NCBI GenBank assembly: GCA_941918925.1
Contig: OW799233.1
Location: 118,743,833-118,807,832, forward strand
Direction of reading: 5' to 3'
Origin: Phyto melanocephala
Taxonomy: Eukaryota; Arthropoda; Insecta; Diptera; Rhinophoridae
Length of the DNA stretch: 64,000 nucleotides
Part shown: positions 1-11,944 of the stretch, piece after piece
How the letters are laid out: each line of letters begins with the position of its first letter
Position numbering within the stretch: the first letter of the stretch is position 1
Position numbers and translations under genes: made by a program
Notes under the pieces: generated by a model
Databases searched by the model: none
What the model saw: only the letters and a program-made list of their open reading frames with translations
Told to the model about the DNA's origin: nothing

Positions 1-758
1 ATGATATACGTACATACATATAAAAAACATACATGTATAAACACATCCCATTGTAAAATAATAAATTTACGTATGTATGTTAGAAGAAAAAATAAAAAAA
101 AAATAAAAAAAAAAATTTTAAAAAAAAATTTAAAAAAAAATTTAAAAAAAAAACTTAAAAAAAAAATTAAAAAAAAAATTAAAAAAAAAATTTTTTTAAA
201 AATAATTAATATATATATAATAAATATAAAACAAAAAAAAATATTTGAAAAAAAAAAATTAAAAAAAAATAATAAAAATATAAATAATATATTAAATAAA
301 AAATAAAAAAAAAATTTAAAAAAAATATATAAAAAAATTAAAAAAAATTTTTTTTGCCTCAGCTGGGATTCGATCCCACGTTTTCTCTAACCAGTATACA
401 CGTTTGTATGTATGTATGTTGTTGTTGTAATGTTGTTTTTGTGAAAAAAAAATCGAGGTGGTCGTGGGTTTTTGCTCATATCTCAGTTGTTTATGTACCG
501 ATGTTTCTGATTTTCAATACCGATCTACTCCCGAATATTTCTGATATTTTAATACCTCACCCGAGTTGTTGATTTCAACATACACACGGACAGACGGTTA
601 GACGGACAGACTGACAGACTGACAGGGCTTAATCGACTCCCCTATTCATAAGCTTTCAGAAAATATATACTTTATGGGGTCGGAAATCAAAATTGTAGAA
701 ATTTCACACGGAATGACAAACCTATATACACCCTTTTTCACTGTGTGAAGGGTATAAA
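1..758 (-). repeat. Dispersed repeat family A, copy 1 (cut by window edge)
   Basis: I orient the family from its 'TATACCCTTCAC' end to its 'CTTACTTGTTT' end. This copy is reversed, so the first end lies at its right ('GTGTGAAGGGTATA', 743-756). In order it shows an almost pure A/T tract (about 90-355), a conserved 'CAGCTGGGATTCGATCCCAC' block, a GTATGTATGT and TTGTTGTTG stretch, a 'GAGGTGGTCGTGG' block, repeated GACAGAC motifs, and 'AAAATATATACTTTATGGGG'. The same blocks in the same order recur at 6.9, 10.2, 27.2 and 31.0 kb. The distal hairpin end is off the window. The superfamily is not settled. There is no coding capacity: the lysine-rich reading frame through the A-tract is an artefact. 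Confidence 0.85.
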
Positions 759-3700
759 GACAAATTTTTTTTCATTCTATCAATAATAATTTTAATAATT
801 AAGTCTGACATTTCATTGAAATTTGTCTACGACTTTCGCTGACATTACTTTTGTTGTATTTAAAATAACGTAATAACTTGTATTTAGAAAAAATGTTTGT
901 AAACTTAAATTTCCGCATGTATGCTGATTCTTTATGTGTTGCATTTGTGATTACCAGAACAAGGTTCAAAACAGTGCGAGGTATCTCTAATACAAAAAAA
1001 AAAAATATACTAATTGTTATTAATAATTGGGAGCAATAATTGAAAATATTTTTAAATTTGTTTATGACATTTATACTTAAATGGGATATTTGGGAAACAA
1101 CTTATATTTGTTAATGTCCTTACTTACCATTAGTAAGTATTGCCCGTGTGAAACCGGTTCAGGACTCTAGTTCTTTTTAAATAATTGAATAGGCTGAAGA
1201 CTTAAAAAAAAATTATAACTTGTGGAAACTCGAATTTTTTTGGAAATAAGAATCAGAGTTTTAATTTTTGTTTGTTTTGAAACTGATAAGTTGTTTTTAA
1301 AGCTTTTATAATAATTTAAAAAGTAAACTTTTATGTAATATTTGTGTAATTCTTATTGTCTATACATTTTTGTTCATTGTGAAATTGTGTGAATTTCGAA
1401 CCCGTAGTCAGCACTATTACTGATTATATGATTAACAAGAAGTTATGAAGTATGACTTACTAAGTGACTAAGTCTTTTAAAATTAAAAACTTTTATCTTA
1501 TACAAGTTTTAAAATGTCTTAAATATATATTTTTTTTGCTCGATTGAATTTTAATAAATTGTAATATAAAAGAAAAGATGAACTCTTATGGTGTTTTTAA
1601 TTGAGAAACCTTTGGAAATTAAAAATTTTCGATAATTAGAGCTACACCAGAAACAACGTACCTCTAATCTACGAGAGCCTATGAAAAATGTTTAAAAACT
1701 TATCTTTCTAAAATTATCGATTAGTTTAAAACAAAATAAATAGTATTAAAGAAAATTTGTAACCTATGCTCTGCCCTGTACCGCAACATTTGGAATCGCT
1801 GTTGTCATAGACATTAGCAATTAAACAGTGTTCGTCAAATGCTAAATATCCATGACTTAATGCTTAATTTTTATCTCTACAATCAATATTATTTAAAAAA
1901 CGGCAAAATTTTGCAGTAAAATAAAAACCACAATTATAGCAACAATATGCAATAAAAATTAAATATATTTATTTTAACTTGAACATTATGCCGTTCATTA
2001 GATAGTTTGCTTAAAAATGTCTCATAAAATAAATAACTATCAACTTTGTATCTTTATCTCGCCAACGGAAAAAGTAAATAAAATAAACACAAAAGTAAAT
2101 TTTACTTTATTACTTGCACACAAACACACAGTTTTATTTTTTAAGTTTAAACAAGACGAGTAAATAATAACAAAATCAAAAGTAAGCAAAGATGTATTTT
2201 ATAGATATTTGTACATTTGATACGAAAATAGAATTTAGCAAACAGAAGTAGCAGCAACAAATGCAGAAAAAACTTAACTAGACCAAACTAAACCACAATA
2301 ATGATTTCATGCATTACACTACATTACTTTTGTAATGCAATTGTTTTGTATTCAGTTTGTGTCTAAGATAGTACAAGTATTTAAAAATATACAACAACAA
2401 CAATAATAATCAAAACAACTGCAATAACAAAACAAGAAATTGTAATTGACGATTACTAATTGCATTATAATTGCTCAGGCAGTAACGAAAAATGTACACA
2501 CACACACTCTTATTTTAAGATATATTTACATAAACATGCTTTATACCAGAGCTGTAAGCGAATGATTTCAAATTGTTTTTTAAGTTCACAATGAATTCCT
2601 AAAATTTAAATAAAATCATTATAAACTAGAAACTAAATTTGAATTGAATCATCCAGAACTTGAAGGTAAAAGTTTTAATTTTCAATTTTTTTTAGTTATG
2701 ATAGATAGTAAGCTGCATAGCTCCGGGCAAATAATTACTTTTGTTTTGTGATTTTTAATATTTTCAAGCATATTTTTGGTGATAAACGTCAGTACAACTA
2801 TTTCCTTTTTAGATAAAATTAATGCGTTCGAGAATTTCTAATTTAGTACCACGTGTTTTTGTAAACTTATATAATTAGTAACGTTATATTTTGTAACACA
2901 TTTTAATTTTATATGAAATTCTTTTTTAGTTTTATTTTAATTGTACATTTATGGAGTTTAGTTAATTAAAAGTAATGTTGGCAAACTTTTCAATAGTAAC
3001 AAGAAAAAATTAAAAATGTGTTTAAATTGAAAACTAATTTTATTAGTAAAAAACATATTTGATTTTTCTCAAATTATTAAATTGATGCTAATAATTAAAA
3101 ACAATAATAGTTTTATATTGAAAATATTAAAACATTGCATTTAAAATATAAATAAAAAATTAATTAAGACTTCTATAACTTTTACAATAACTTTAATAGT
3201 TTCTCTACTTAAAATGGTGGCAATCAATGGACAAGATTCCTAAAAAATTAACCTAAAAATATGTTTTACAAAACTACTTTAGATGACTCTAACTTCCACA
3301 TTTTAGATTTATTACGGTACGACTACTAGAATATTAACGAAAAAATATAAAAATCATTTTTGCTTACTACCCTATATCCCTACAGTTTTTCAAAAAAAAT
3401 TTATGAACCTCAAAATGATAAATATTCATGAATTGTTTTACTTATTTAATTTTTTTTCTAGTTAGTCATTTAGTAAATTCTGAAAAAGATCTAAGTCAAA
3501 ATTCAAACTCCGAAAACAACATTTCCGTATGAGATACACACAAAATTATTTTCATTACTTGAGATTAATTAAGTTCAAAATTTAAATGTTACACAATATA
3601 GAAACATTTTGAAATTTATTTAAACGCAAACAGTTAAATATCTCGCAACAAAATATATATATAGACTTAGACTTTCGCAATTAAGGTCACAATTCTTATT

Positions 3701-4300
3701 CTGAAGAAACTTAATGAATTTTAAAATCCCAATTAATTACTTGAGTCACTCGCAGTTTCAAACACAAAAGAATCATGATTTTAAAGCTCTGCTTTGTATT
3801 TAATTCTGTTATAAAACATACATACAGACTACTAGACAGAGGCAGAAAGATAAACACGACGTATTTGTATTCAGAGTCAAGTTATGAAAACTTTTGCTGT
3901 GAGACAGTCATATACAATATTGCCTTGATTTAATTTGATAATTAAAACACGCATATCTTAAAACGTTTAGTATGTATGTCTGTAATGACGGTTATAAATT
4001 TAATTTTTAAGATTTTTTTTTTGCAAACACCCTCATTCAAGATTTTGCTATTGTTTTAAGAAGCAGAACTTTTAAAGTATTAACTGTTTGTTTTTCTTAG
4101 AAATTTTAAAATTTCTCCTTTATGCGCAAATTTTATGATAAATTCTAGTACCGAATTATAAATTTAGTAATATTTTATTATTATTATTTTTTAAGTTTAA
4201 ATGATTTTTGAACGAATTTAAGGCAGCACACTTCACTATCTAATTACATGCAATACAATTGGATATTTTGTAAGATGTTTAGCAAATTGTATAGGTTTTA
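759..4300. other. AT-rich non-coding DNA
   Basis: I see no convincing reading frame, RNA gene or repeat shared with the rest of the window. There are short CAA/AAT runs near 2390-2410 and scattered A- and T-tracts. It may be intergenic or intronic. Confidence 0.5.
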
Positions 4301-4427
4301 TAGAATTGAGATTTATACGATCGATTATAGTGTACAACAAAAATAATTCCTTTCAATAGCAATGTCGTAAAGAAAAATTTTAAGTATATACGAGTATTGG
4401 TGTTCTGCAAGTTTACGTCGTATTTTA

Positions 4428-4459
4428 GGGGTGGGGTTAGGGGCGTAGGTTAGGTAGGG
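4428..4459 (+). other. G-rich run with quadruplex potential
   Basis: Three G4 tracts ('GGGGTGGGGTTAGGGG') are followed by GG, GG and GGG runs within 32 bases, in a region of about 30% GC. Four G-tracts of at least three are present, but the last loop is long. A single molecule could form a G-quadruplex on this strand. No function is implied by the sequence alone. Confidence 0.5.
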
Positions 4460-4525
4460 TTGGTTAAAGTCGTTTTTTACATTCTTATATTGAATTGGAG
4501 AAGAAAACCGCATAACATTTAAGTT

Positions 4526-4777
4526 TTAAGTACATGTTGCATTCAGCAGATTTGTTCCTTCTAATTCTGCACTTTGTCGGTTTTTGTGTTTTGGTCGTGG
4601 TTGCCACCCATAACTATTAAAAATTCGACGATTGATTGTTTCGCCAGATTGTACATCTATTATTCTATATATTTTATTCGTTTTAATTGTTCTTACAACT
4701 AGCGAGTTAACACAATGGACCATATTGGTCCTCCAGTGAGGGTGTTGGAGGTGTCTGTTGCTTTCTACATCCCCCAT
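4526..4777 (-). CDS. Orphan 83-residue reading frame, unrecognised
   Basis: This open frame starts with an ATG and is noticeably more GC-rich than its surroundings. It has an ordinary protein-like composition (for example 'RIIDVQSGETINRRIFNSYG') rather than low complexity. I do not recognise a family. No splice sites, promoter or repeat ends could be tied to it. It could be a decayed fragment of a mobile-element protein or of a host exon. The adjacent G-rich run at 4428 and a second short minus-strand frame at 4325-4513 suggest that a foreign segment starts near here. Confidence 0.25.
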   Translation of the reverse strand: MGDVESNRHLQHPHWRTNMVHCVNSLVVRTIKTNKIYRIIDVQSGETINRRIFNSYGWQPRPKHKNRQSAELEGTNLLNATCT

Positions 4778-5442
4778 TCCTACATAAAATTAGCGAAATT
4801 TGTTTAAAACTATATGTAAGTATGTCTTATCCCGTGTATACATACGTTCTAGTTGCAATTATTGTTATTGAAATAAAAATTTTGTTTGCGTACAAACGGT
4901 GAAATAACACGCTTAAATTGCGCACTAAGGTACTTTTGTACCTGGACGCCTGTTATATGGGAGTGCGAACATTTGAGGTATATTTTTGATAAGTTGTTAA
5001 TAGCTGTGATTAAATGAATTTGAGTCTATATTAAATAAAAATATAAACAATTGGTTTAGTTACCCGGATACCTTGCAGCGTAATACCTGATGCTTTTTTT
5101 ATCGGAGACTAAGGGTAAACGGTAATTTTTATTTGCGAAATTAAAATGTTATTATTCCATTTAATCTTAAATCGACTTAAGCAGTTATTACTTTTAGTCA
5201 CAGGTATTTTGGAAATAACTTAAATAAAAAATCCTGAAAATTAAGCTTTCGGTAAATGATTAATAATAATAAGTTTCATATAATAATTAATAAGTTCCTT
5301 TTATATAGACAATTAATAATCTAATTAATAAGTCTGTGCAACTCAACGAATTATTTTTTTTTCAGGATTGTATATTTTTCCGTGATGCTGTCAAAAGTTG
5401 TTAATATTTTTGCATGCTATCGACTTTAAATTAATGATTTTG

Positions 5443-5571
5443 TATATAAAGGGCGCAATGTGAATTGTGAGTAAAAGCTTGTTTAAGAGTTTGACAAATT
5501 CAATCATGGCGATATACCCAATTGACCCGAGCGTTAAGATTGCTGTAGACTTTTACAAAAATGGGCGTTAA
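5443..5571 (+). pseudogene. TATA box plus 21-codon remnant resembling the helix-turn-helix start of a Tc1-type transposase
   Basis: A TATA box (TATATAAAG, 5443-5451) lies about 60 bp upstream of an ATG at 5506. The 21-codon frame contains 'VKIAVDFYKNG', which resembles the first helix of Tc1-family helix-turn-helix domains. It stops at 5569-5571. After a T-tract ending in AG at about 5610, one frame reads 'LNVSTVGRIVHKF', which looks like the second and third helices of the same domain. The intervening stretch could be a small intron with a weak donor or simply decay. Nothing recognisable follows, so this is at best the broken 5' end of a Tc1-like element. The assignment rests on motif resemblance only. 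Confidence 0.3.
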
Positions 5572-6942
5572 TATTAAAATCAATTTCGTTCACTTTGTGT
5601 TTTTTTTAGTCAGCATCTATTACTTAAATGTGTCCACAGTCGGTAGAATTGTGCACAAGTTTCCTGTATGAATGTAAAAAAATATCTTTGCATGCTGGCC
5701 CAGTTCGTTCTGCGGAAACATTGCTGTTGTTCACTATAGTGTGGTTTCATTCGCAACTAGCATCGTGCGTTTTGGTTGGACCACCATTTATTTTTTGTAA
5801 CTTTATGTATTGTTTTATTGTTGTAGATATGCACACACCTCGCAAAACTGCCTGGATTTGGTAAATTCTGAGTTAATGGGATTTTAATATAATATTTAAG
5901 AACTAATTTCTTTTATTCCTGCACCTAAACATTATGTGTGTTTACTTGTAATCATTAGTTATACATGTTTATTCATCTGTTGATGACAATTTTATCTTAA
6001 AGATAAAATCGCACACAATTTTCCTACTAGTTTTTGCAAGCTTAAAAAATAAATATTGAATCTCATTTTGGGCAACCGTGCAAAAGGTAATTATCAGTAG
6101 AATAATCTATAAGTTCGCATTTGGCGAGAGACACTGTATTCTACATTTCCTTATCAACCAGAAAAGAAATTATTAAAAAAAAATTAACAATTGTATGATA
6201 AAAAAATAAAATAGTAAAATGCTGCATTAGAACTTATTTATTTATTATTTTTCTTGACAACATACTCTCGCAGATACCACTGCGGTACGACTGCATTTAA
6301 AAGGTTGCTGCTGACTGAGCAGCAATTGCATAGCAGAGTTGCTGACTTTAGCATCTCTTTTATCATAATTTTATTTGGTAGCTCTCGAAAAAAAACGAAA
6401 TAAATTAGCAGCAACAGCATTTTTTTGTTGCTTCAAAAAAATGTTCTAAAAGATTTTTGGCGTTGCTTTTATAATAAGGTTCAATTTACAGTTGAAAATG
6501 TCCACCTCCTGTTTCACATTTTTTTATATGTAGAATTTATGTAAGTAGTTTTGTTTGGTTCCTATTGCCAAAATCAATAGTATTTAGGCCGTGTCAAGTT
6601 TCTTTATATCTAGTTGTTGTCTTTGTTTTTTTTTGTTTTTTTTTTATAAACTATTAATGCCCTACGGTTAAATTAGGTATTGTATGATTAGGTTTAAACA
6701 GGAATATACAATGAGCTTATAAGGAATGTTGCCTGAGTTACTAGTGGAACATTTTTTGAGATTCATTTTATGTTTGGTTTTTTTTTCCTAATTTCCTATA
6801 TATTTTCAATTGCAAATTTTTTTTTTTTTATAATGTTTATATCATAAATAAACAAATAGTTCATACATCTTAATTTATAAACATACACTGTCCCTTCACG
6901 GGCGCTCTAGTACTTAAATAACTATATATGTTTCTGTATTTT
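5572..6942. other. AT-rich non-coding DNA
   Basis: Apart from short chance frames (5628-5864 +, 6238-6420 -) I see no gene or repeat structure here. T-tracts are common. Confidence 0.45.
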
Positions 6943-7720
6943 TATATCCTTGACACAGTGAAAAAGGGTATATATAGGTTTGTCATTCCGTGTGAAATTT
7001 CTATAATTTTCATTTCCGACCTCATAAAGTATATATTTTCTGAAAGCTTATGAATAGGGGAGTCAATTAAGCTCTGTCAGTCTGTCCGTCTGTCCGTGTG
7101 TATGTTGAAATCAACTTTTTGAAGCCCCCCAACATCGCTTGTACCCGGGTGAGGTACTAAAAAATCAGAAATATTTGGGGGTGGATTGGTATTGAAAATC
7201 AGAAACATCGGTATATAAACAACTGAGATATGAGCAAAAATCCACGACCACCTTGATTTTTTTTTCACAAAAAACAACATTACAACAATAACATACATAC
7301 ATACAAACGTGTATACTGGTTAGAGAAAACGTGGCATCGAAGCCTAGCTGAGCCAAAAAAAATTTTTATTTTATTTTTTTTATATATTTTTTTTTTATTT
7401 TTTTTTTAATGTATTATTTATATTTATATTTTTATTTTTATATTTTTTTTTAATTTTTTTTGTTATTTTTTTTTGTTTTATATTTATTATATATATTTTA
7501 ATTATTTTTAAAAAAATTTTTTTTTTTAAATTTTTTTTTAACATACATACGTAAACTTATAATTTTACAATGGGATGTTTTTATGAAAGTATGTTTTTTA
7601 TATGTATGTACATATTTCATATGGTATGAATGGTGATACAAACTACTGTTATTGCATGACTACACGTTGTGAAGGGTACATAAGATTCGACACGGCCGAA
7701 TATAGCGCTCTTACTTGTTT
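6943..7720 (+). repeat. Dispersed repeat family A, copy 2 (full length)
   Basis: This copy is complete. It starts with a hairpin end (TATATCCTTGACACAGTGAA then AAGGGTATA), followed by 'TTTGTCATTCCGTGTG', the GTCCGTCTGTCCGTGTG tract, the reverse complement of the GAGGTGGTCGTGG block, the 'GGCATCGAAGCC' block and a long T/A tract (7358-7545). It ends 'GTGAAGGGTACATAAG', a second hairpin around 'TTCGACACGGCCGAA', and 'CTCTTACTTGTTT'. It is useful as the uninterrupted reference for copies 1, 3 and 5. Confidence 0.85.
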
Positions 7721-8004
7721 AAATCTAGACATGTTTTATATAATACTGAGTAAATAATATTTTTATTATGGATTTTAGATGTGCAATGAAACTTATAAGA
7801 AAAACATTGCTTTATTCAAAATATGAAGTCAAAGGATAAAAAAGGGGCTTCATTCTTTACTAATGTTTGCATTAGGAAGTTCATTTTTATCTTTAAAAAA
7901 AATAGCTGTACTAAATCTGCTATTTTCTCTAGTTAATTGATTATCATATATATTTTTTATATTTGCTCTTCTATAAATGTGATACAGTATGAGCGTACCA
8001 CTGT

Positions 8005-8620
8005 TGTTTTAGATATACCCTTTTTTTATCTAGATAGACAAAGGCTTCGGGGGGTACGTACTCACTTATTAAGCATGAGATTACAAATTTTTCACTACAG
8101 TAATATGAAGCCAATAAAATAATATAAAAGTTCTTTTTAAGACATGGTTTCTTATTAAGTGAATAATGAAATTATCGAATCTATTTAATTTTGCATCATC
8201 GTATAATTTTAAATTGGATACATATTTAGTGTAATTGCTACCAGGTGTTTTAAACAGTGAAACATACGCTCTAATACATTGGCGTTCAAAAACACGATAT
8301 CTTTCCATTTATGATGGGGATACATTTAACCATATAGGGCAACCATATGTTAATATAGGTCTAATGAGAGTTTGGTATAAAATTACCTTTATCCTTGCCA
8401 AATATGCTTTGAGTTAAAGTGTTTCTTGTACATAAAAAAGCACGTTTTGCTTTGTTTACTTATATTTCAATATGTTTATTAAAATATAGAAAATTGTCTA
8501 ATTGTCTAAAGAGAATCGATTCACATTTGATTACATTGATCTTTAATTTCCAGTCTGAGGCATACTTTTCAACTGTGCACAATAATGATTTATATAAAAT
8601 ATAAAATTTGTATACAATTT
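8005..8620 (-). pseudogene. LINE (non-LTR retrotransposon) reverse-transcriptase C-terminal fragment, frameshifted
   Basis: Translating the minus strand from about 8600 downwards gives, in shifting frames, pieces in the correct order for the end of a Jockey/CR1-type LINE ORF2. These are 'KYASDWKLKINVIKCE' (8535-8567 region, end of the RT palm), then 'VNKAKRAF', 'LIRPILTYGCPIW' (8330-8365, RT thumb/connection), 'FERQCIRAYVSLFKTPGSNY', 'IIHLIRNH', and finally 'YVPPEAFVYLDK' near 8025-8060, close to the usual C-terminus. At least two frameshifts and several stops break it. The catalytic FADD region and all upstream domains are missing, as expected for a 5'-truncated LINE. Family names beyond a Jockey-like clade are inference. 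Confidence 0.75.
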
Positions 8621-8939
8621 ATTATTTATAACAGAAGTCTAAATAATAAATAAATTATAATTTTTAGCAACTATCTAACCATTTTCGGACTTAACGGTCA
8701 TGTTTAGTTGAAACAAAGAAAGACCTGAAAGTAGTAAAAAAAACTAAACTGCGTACTAGTGCAAAAGCATCGTTTTTTATAAAAAGATAATTGTTTTTTT
8801 ATTTTTAACTATTTTTTTCTAAATTAAGCAATCTCGACAAAAGGTTATCACTAAAAGGTTGCAAATTACCCTTAAAGAATATTCTTAAGATATTTAAATA
8901 GCAAAATAGAATTGTTTTAAAGTTGAAAAGGTTGTAAAC

Positions 8940-9134
8940 GTGAATACAGTATTTTTATTGTTGAAGAAGCTTAAAATAACCCAAATGCAGAAGAATGTCA
9001 AAAATCAATGTAAAGTAAAGAATCCAATCTATCATACAGATCAAATATCATCACGTGCGAGATATGTACTCCTAGGGTGTGGTAAAGGTCATCTATATGC
9101 CAACTACCCAGCAAAAAATCTCTCGATAAAATAA
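8940..9134 (+). pseudogene. Possible LINE ORF1 zinc-knuckle remnant
   Basis: The 64-residue frame ends 'VLLGCGKGHLYANYP', which resembles the last CCHC knuckle of Jockey-type ORF1 proteins (C-x2-C-G-x-GH-x-ANY-x-C) with two cysteines lost. The preceding 'QKNVKNQCKVK' could be an earlier knuckle. It lies on the opposite strand to the RT fragment at 8005-8620, so the two are not one insertion. The call is weak and based on motif resemblance. Confidence 0.22.
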
Positions 9135-9323
9135 TGAGTTGAATGTACTAAAAAACAGTTTTTCACTACTTACAATTTGGCATCTAAACCCATAATTTTA
9201 GCACGGCGATGTTATTCGACGCAAGTACTTACAACGCTCGCTTACAAATAGGGACTCGTACAAGTACTTTTTTAAATAAGTCCTTTTTTATAGCAAATAA
9301 GTACTTGAACTTAATAACCTAAG

Positions 9324-9365
9324 TAACCAATTTATATTATGGACTAACCAATTTATATTATGGAC
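9324..9365. repeat. Perfect 21-bp tandem duplication
   Basis: The 21-base unit beginning 'TAACCAATTTATATTATGGA' occurs twice back to back (9324-9344 and 9345-9365). The two copies are identical, which suggests a recent slippage or repair event. Confidence 0.9.
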
Positions 9366-10192
9366 ATAAGTATTCGGTTCTTGTAAGGACGATACAATAC
9401 GTTAATGTGACTTCCCACAAATCTTCAATACGCTTCCCATTTGGACACTTCAAGTAATATAATTTGATGTCGTTTAATTTTAATGCACACTTGTTATTTC
9501 ACACAGAAATTATTATTATTATTATTAATTTTATTATTATTATTAATTTAATTTCAAACAGAATTTTCAATTAATGTTTTTTTATAGTTTTAATATAGAA
9601 TTATATTTTAACATGTAGTTAAAAAGAGCCTGGGCTGATAACCTATTTGTTTCACTATTAAATGTTCCTTTTTGTCTCTCAAATTGTTAAGGTATTTTAC
9701 CGAATAAACTTTACATAAAATAAACTTTTAATTATAAAACCAATATGTGCAATTTTTAAAAGTAAAACAATATGGACTAATTATCCTTTTTCTAGTATAC
9801 TAACTCCCTTTTTATGTCACGATCATTTCTTACAATATATAATACATATGTAATATGAAAAAATTTTTGAACAACCGGCTACGATGACACGATAATACCC
9901 TAAATCTTTTTGTTATAATAAAAAATCTTCCTACTCACTAATTGTTATTAATATTGTAAAGTTAAGTATTCACACTGTTGCAAGATATATTTGTCAAAGC
10001 TTATCCATCCTTAAAGGAACAATTAACAAATAAGCTTCTTGATGTGATAATTTTAAAATAAGAATACGTGTTTTTTGAGATAGTTGTGATTATTTATATT
10101 GGATTGTAAAGAAGACATATTCCAATTAACTACGGAATAAAATATTCATCAAATAGCCCTCACGGTTCTGATGACAGGCCATTGGTGTTTTT
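9366..10192. other. AT-rich non-coding DNA
   Basis: There is an imperfect (TAT)n/(ATT)n stretch near 9505-9545. Otherwise I see no gene or shared repeat. Confidence 0.45.
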
Positions 10193-11900
10193 TATACCCT
10201 TCACACAGTGAAAAAGGGTATATATAGGTTTGTCATTCCGTGTGAAATTTCTACAATTTTCATTTCCGACCCCATAAAGTATATATTTTCTGAAAGCTTA
10301 TGAATAGGGGAGTCGATTAAGCTCTGTCAGTCTGTCCGTCTGTCCGTGTGTATGTCGAAATCAACTTTTTGAAGCCCCCCGACATAGGTTCGACCCGGGT
10401 AAGGTATTAAAATATCAGAAATATTCGGGAGTAGATCGGTATTGAAAATCAGAAACATCGGTAAATAAACAACTGAGATATGAGCAAAAACCCACGACCA
10501 CCTCGATTTTTTTTCACAAAAGCAACATTACAACAACAACATACATACATACAAACGTGTATACTGGTATACGTGGCATCGAATCCCAGCTGAGCCAAAA
10601 AAAAAATTTTTTTAATTTTTTTTTAAATTTTTTTTAAATTTTTTTTTTTTAATTTTTTTTTTATTATTTTTTTATTTTTTATTTAATATATTATTTATAT
10701 TTTTATTATTATTTTTTTTTAATTTTATGTTTTATTTTTTTGTTTTATATATAAAAACTAGAAAAGCCCGGCGCGCGTTGCTACGCCCCTTAATGAATCA
10801 AAATGCATTCTGAATTTTAATTGAATATCAAGTGCAAAAAAACTAAAAATTATAATCTTTTTTATGGGCGTGGCACTGCCCACTTTTCTAGTCACAAAAT
10901 TGTAAAGTCATAACAGCTCAATATGTGTACAAAGTTTCAGAAGAATCGGTCCAGTGCAAGTACCTCAAAATTATATTTTTTTATGGGCGTGGCACGGCCC
11001 ACTTTTCTAATCACGAAATTGTAAAGTCATAACAGCTCAATATGTTTGCAAAGTTTTAGAAAAATCGGCTTAGTGCAAGTACCTCAAAATGATACCTTTT
11101 TTTTATAGGCGTGGCACTGCCCACTTTTCTAATCACGAAATTGTTGAGTCATGACAGCTTAGTATGTGTGCAAATTTTCAGAAAAATCGGTCGAGTGCAA
11201 GTACCTAAAAATTATAACTTTTTTTTATGGGCGTGGCCCTGCCCACCTTTCTAATCACGAAATTATAATGTCATGACAGCTTAATATGTGTGCCAAGTTT
11301 CAGAAAAATCGGTCCAGTGCAAGTACCTCAAAATTAAAACTTTTTTAGGGGCGTGGCCCCGCCCAGTCCAGTGCAAGTACCTCAAAATTAAAACTTTTTT
11401 AGGGGCGTGGCCCCGCCCACTTTTCTTATCACGAAATTATTTCGTCATGACAGCTCGATATGTGTGCAAAGTTTCAGAAAAATCGGTAAAGTGCAAGTAG
11501 CTAAAAATGATAACTAATTTTTTATGGGCGTAGCCCCGCCCACTTTTTTCCACCCATAAACACTCCCTGGTATGTGTACAACAACTTACCAAAATTTCAG
11601 CCCGATCGGTTTTACAGTTTCGGAGTCTATAGCTAACACACACACACACACACACAGAGTTTCTCTTTTATATATATAGATATAATAATTTTTTTTTAAA
11701 TTTATTTTTTTTTGTTTTTTAACATACATACGTGAATTTATAATTTTACAATGGGATGTTTTTATATATGTATGTTTTTATATGTATATACGTATTTCAT
11801 ATGGGATGAATGGTGACACAAACTACTGTTATTGCATGACTACACGTTGTGAAGGGTATATAAGATTCGGCACGGCCGAATATAGCGCTCTTACTTGTTT
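10193..11900 (+). repeat. Dispersed repeat family A, copy 3, interrupted by a Helitron
   Basis: The left hairpin end (TATACCCTTCACACAGTGAA then AAGGGTATA) starts at 10193. The GTCCGTCTGTCCGTGTG tract, the GGTATTGAAAATCAGAAACA block and the GGCATCGAATCCC block follow. The T/A tract begins at about 10597 and is split by the Helitron at 10758-11680. It resumes and the copy ends with 'TTCGGCACGGCCGAA' and 'CTCTTACTTGTTT' at 11900. Without the Helitron the copy is about 785 bp, matching copy 2. Family A was therefore here before the Helitron arrived. Confidence 0.88.
10758..11680 (-). mobile_element. Non-autonomous Helitron, copy A, with internal ~120-bp tandem array
   Basis: Read on the minus strand, the element starts TCTATATATATAAAAG and ends GGGCTTTTCTAG. 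It is flanked by A on the left and T on the right, which is the canonical Helitron layout (5' TC, 3' CTAG, insertion between A and T). A GC-rich potential hairpin (GGCGTAGCAACGCGCGCC) lies just before the CTAG end. The interior is seven copies of a unit of about 118-124 bp, each marked by GGGCGTGGC...GCCCAC. One unit is a 53-bp partial duplicate (11349 to 11402). A (CA)n run occurs near the TC end (about 11635-11656). There is no Rep/helicase gene, so it depended on enzymes supplied elsewhere. Confidence 0.8.
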
Positions 11901-11944
11901 ATGATATAAATGTTCCGCCAAATAACTTTTTGTTTTTTTAAGTG

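Noticed and set aside
1..306. Lysine-rich 101-residue frame
   Set aside because: It is a translation of the A-rich tract inside family A and has no protein character.
360..380. tRNA gene at the GGGATTCGATCCCA block
   Set aside because: There is no acceptor stem, anticodon arm or proper box spacing. It is only a tRNA-like fragment within the repeat.
354..572. Frames in family A copies (also 7077-7298 and 7165-7356)
   Set aside because: They recur only because the repeat recurs. The peptides come from both strands and are not conserved between copies.
11288..11500. Periodic frames in the Helitron arrays (also 23966-24404 and 48365-48571)
   Set aside because: The unit length is close to a multiple of three, so chance frames repeat with it. 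They vary in frame and are broken elsewhere in the same arrays.
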